6,870 bases of DNA from JADGHQ01 sp045805385 (GTDB lineage Bacteria > Actinomycetota > Thermoleophilia > Solirubrobacterales > Thermoleophilaceae), in contig JBJMLG010000257.1 in NCBI GenBank assembly GCA_045805385.1, positions 1 through 6,870 on the forward strand, in the 5' to 3' direction. Below the pieces are notes generated by a model that saw nothing but the letters and a program-made list of their open reading frames with translations, ran no database searches and was not told the origin of the DNA. A program made the position numbers and the translations under genes. Positions 6,426 to 6,870 of the stretch are shown here, piece by piece (position 1 is the stretch's first letter; each line of letters begins with the position of its first letter).

Positions 6426-6870
6426 GGCGGCCGCTATCGACTCCTCGTAGGGCGGCTCGAGCACGCCGGACTCGGTCACGATCGCCGTCACCAGCTCGGC
6501 GGGCGTCACGTCGAAGGCGAAGTTGAGGGCGGGCGTGCCGTCGGGCATGACCTCCGCGGGGTCGCGCTCCTCGATCGGGATGTCGGCGCCGGTCGCCGTG
6601 GCCGCGTCGATCGTGGACAGCGGCGCGACCACGTAGAAGGGCACGGCGTGGCGCTGCGCGAGCACGGCCAGCGTGTAGGTGCCGATCTTGTTCGCCACGT
6701 CGCCGTTCGCCGCGATGCGGTCGGCGCCAACCACTATGCGGTCGACGAGTCCGCGGGACATCAGCGCGCCGGCGCTCGCGTCTGGCACCACCTGGAACGG
6801 GATGCCGATCCGGCCCAGCTCCCAGGCGGTCAGCCGGGCGCCCTGGAGCAGCGGGCGCGTCTCGTCCACC
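6405..6870 (-). CDS. mtnA: S-methyl-5-thioribose-1-phosphate isomerase, C-terminal part (runs off right edge)
   Basis: MtnA converts 5-methylthioribose-1-phosphate to methylthioribulose-1-phosphate in the methionine salvage pathway. It belongs to the eIF2B-alpha/beta/delta-like isomerase superfamily. 154 complete codons are present, and the N-terminal half lies beyond base 6870. Counting from the first full codon (6869-6867), visible family signatures are DETRPLLQGARLTAWEL (2-18), VVGADRIAANGDVANKIGTY (46-65), APLSTID (82-88) and IPIEERDP (97-104). By family knowledge, the catalytic Asp lies in the GADR-to-NGD segment, while the catalytic Cys is in the missing part. The motif DETRP is normally internal, so the GTG at 6869 is not the real start. 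The stop (TAG, 6405-6407) lies inside the end of the convergent membrane-protein gene. The close relatives ribose-1,5-bisphosphate isomerase and eIF2B-like proteins are less likely, because IPIEERDP with the adjacent motifs is characteristic of MtnA. Confidence 0.93.
   Translation of the reverse strand, partial: VDETRPLLQGARLTAWELGRIGIPFQVVPDASAGALMSRGLVDRIVVGADRIAANGDVANKIGTYTLAVLAQRHAVPFYVVAPLSTIDAATATGADIPIEERDPAEVMPDGTPALNFAFDVTPAELVTAIVTESGVLEPPYEESIAAALSGVGR
6408..6439. terminator. Weak hairpin cluster at the convergent gene ends (possible bidirectional terminator)
   Basis: CCGCCC (6408-6413) pairs with GGGCGG (6425-6430) around an 11-nt loop. A mutually exclusive second hairpin pairs CGATAG (6420-6425) with CTATCG (6434-6439). 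Both sit where the rightward membrane-protein gene and the leftward mtnA end and overlap. Neither is followed by a T-run on either strand, so this is not a classical intrinsic terminator. No better terminator is visible here, and none is visible in the 32-bp korB/DUF1152 gap. Confidence 0.22.

Noticed and set aside
6427..6434. GCGGCCGC palindrome near the convergent gene ends
   Set aside because: An 8-bp GC-only palindrome is expected by chance in DNA of this composition, and it lies within mtnA coding sequence.

Overview
This is strongly GC-rich DNA (by eye near 70%), with codons that end mostly in G or C, several non-ATG starts and small intergenic gaps. A two-subunit KorAB, a separate PntA subunit, a DUF1152 protein, a GT-C-like membrane protein and MtnA suggest a high-GC actinobacterium. 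A Thermoleophilia/Solirubrobacterales-type lineage is my best guess from the gene set. No rRNA or marker gene here settles it.

Layout, left to right. (1) Positions 1-888, minus strand: the N-terminal 296 residues of the NAD(P) transhydrogenase alpha subunit (pntA), running off the left edge. (2) Positions 889-1022: a 134-bp divergent promoter region with a possible -10 box, a perfect 12-bp palindrome and a small UUCG hairpin. (3) Positions 1023-3949, plus strand: korA and korB, overlapping by ATGA. They encode a CoA- and thiamine-diphosphate-dependent 2-oxoacid:ferredoxin oxidoreductase, most likely 2-oxoglutarate-specific. (4) Positions 3982-4926, minus strand: a DUF1152 protein of unknown function, convergent with korB. 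(5) Positions 4927-4985: a 59-bp divergent gap holding a perfect 10-bp inverted repeat that ends exactly at the next start codon. (6) Positions 4986-6425, plus strand: a polytopic membrane protein resembling GT-C glycosyltransferases. (7) Positions 6405-6870, minus strand: the C-terminal part of mtnA (methylthioribose-1-phosphate isomerase), overlapping the previous gene tail-to-tail by 21 bp and running off the right edge.

How the genes relate. KorAB would convert 2-oxoglutarate to succinyl-CoA and put electrons on ferredoxin. PntA belongs to the proton-pumping enzyme that exchanges hydride between NADH and NADP+. The two units are divergent and share one intergenic region, so coordinated control of central redox metabolism is plausible but not shown. 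The DUF1152 gene and the membrane protein gene also share a divergent control region. MtnA belongs to methionine salvage and has no evident functional link to its neighbours.

I found no mobile element, CRISPR array, RNA gene or clearly novel multi-gene system. The most distinctive non-coding signal is the inverted repeat at 4952-4985. The most open functional question is the DUF1152/membrane protein pair.
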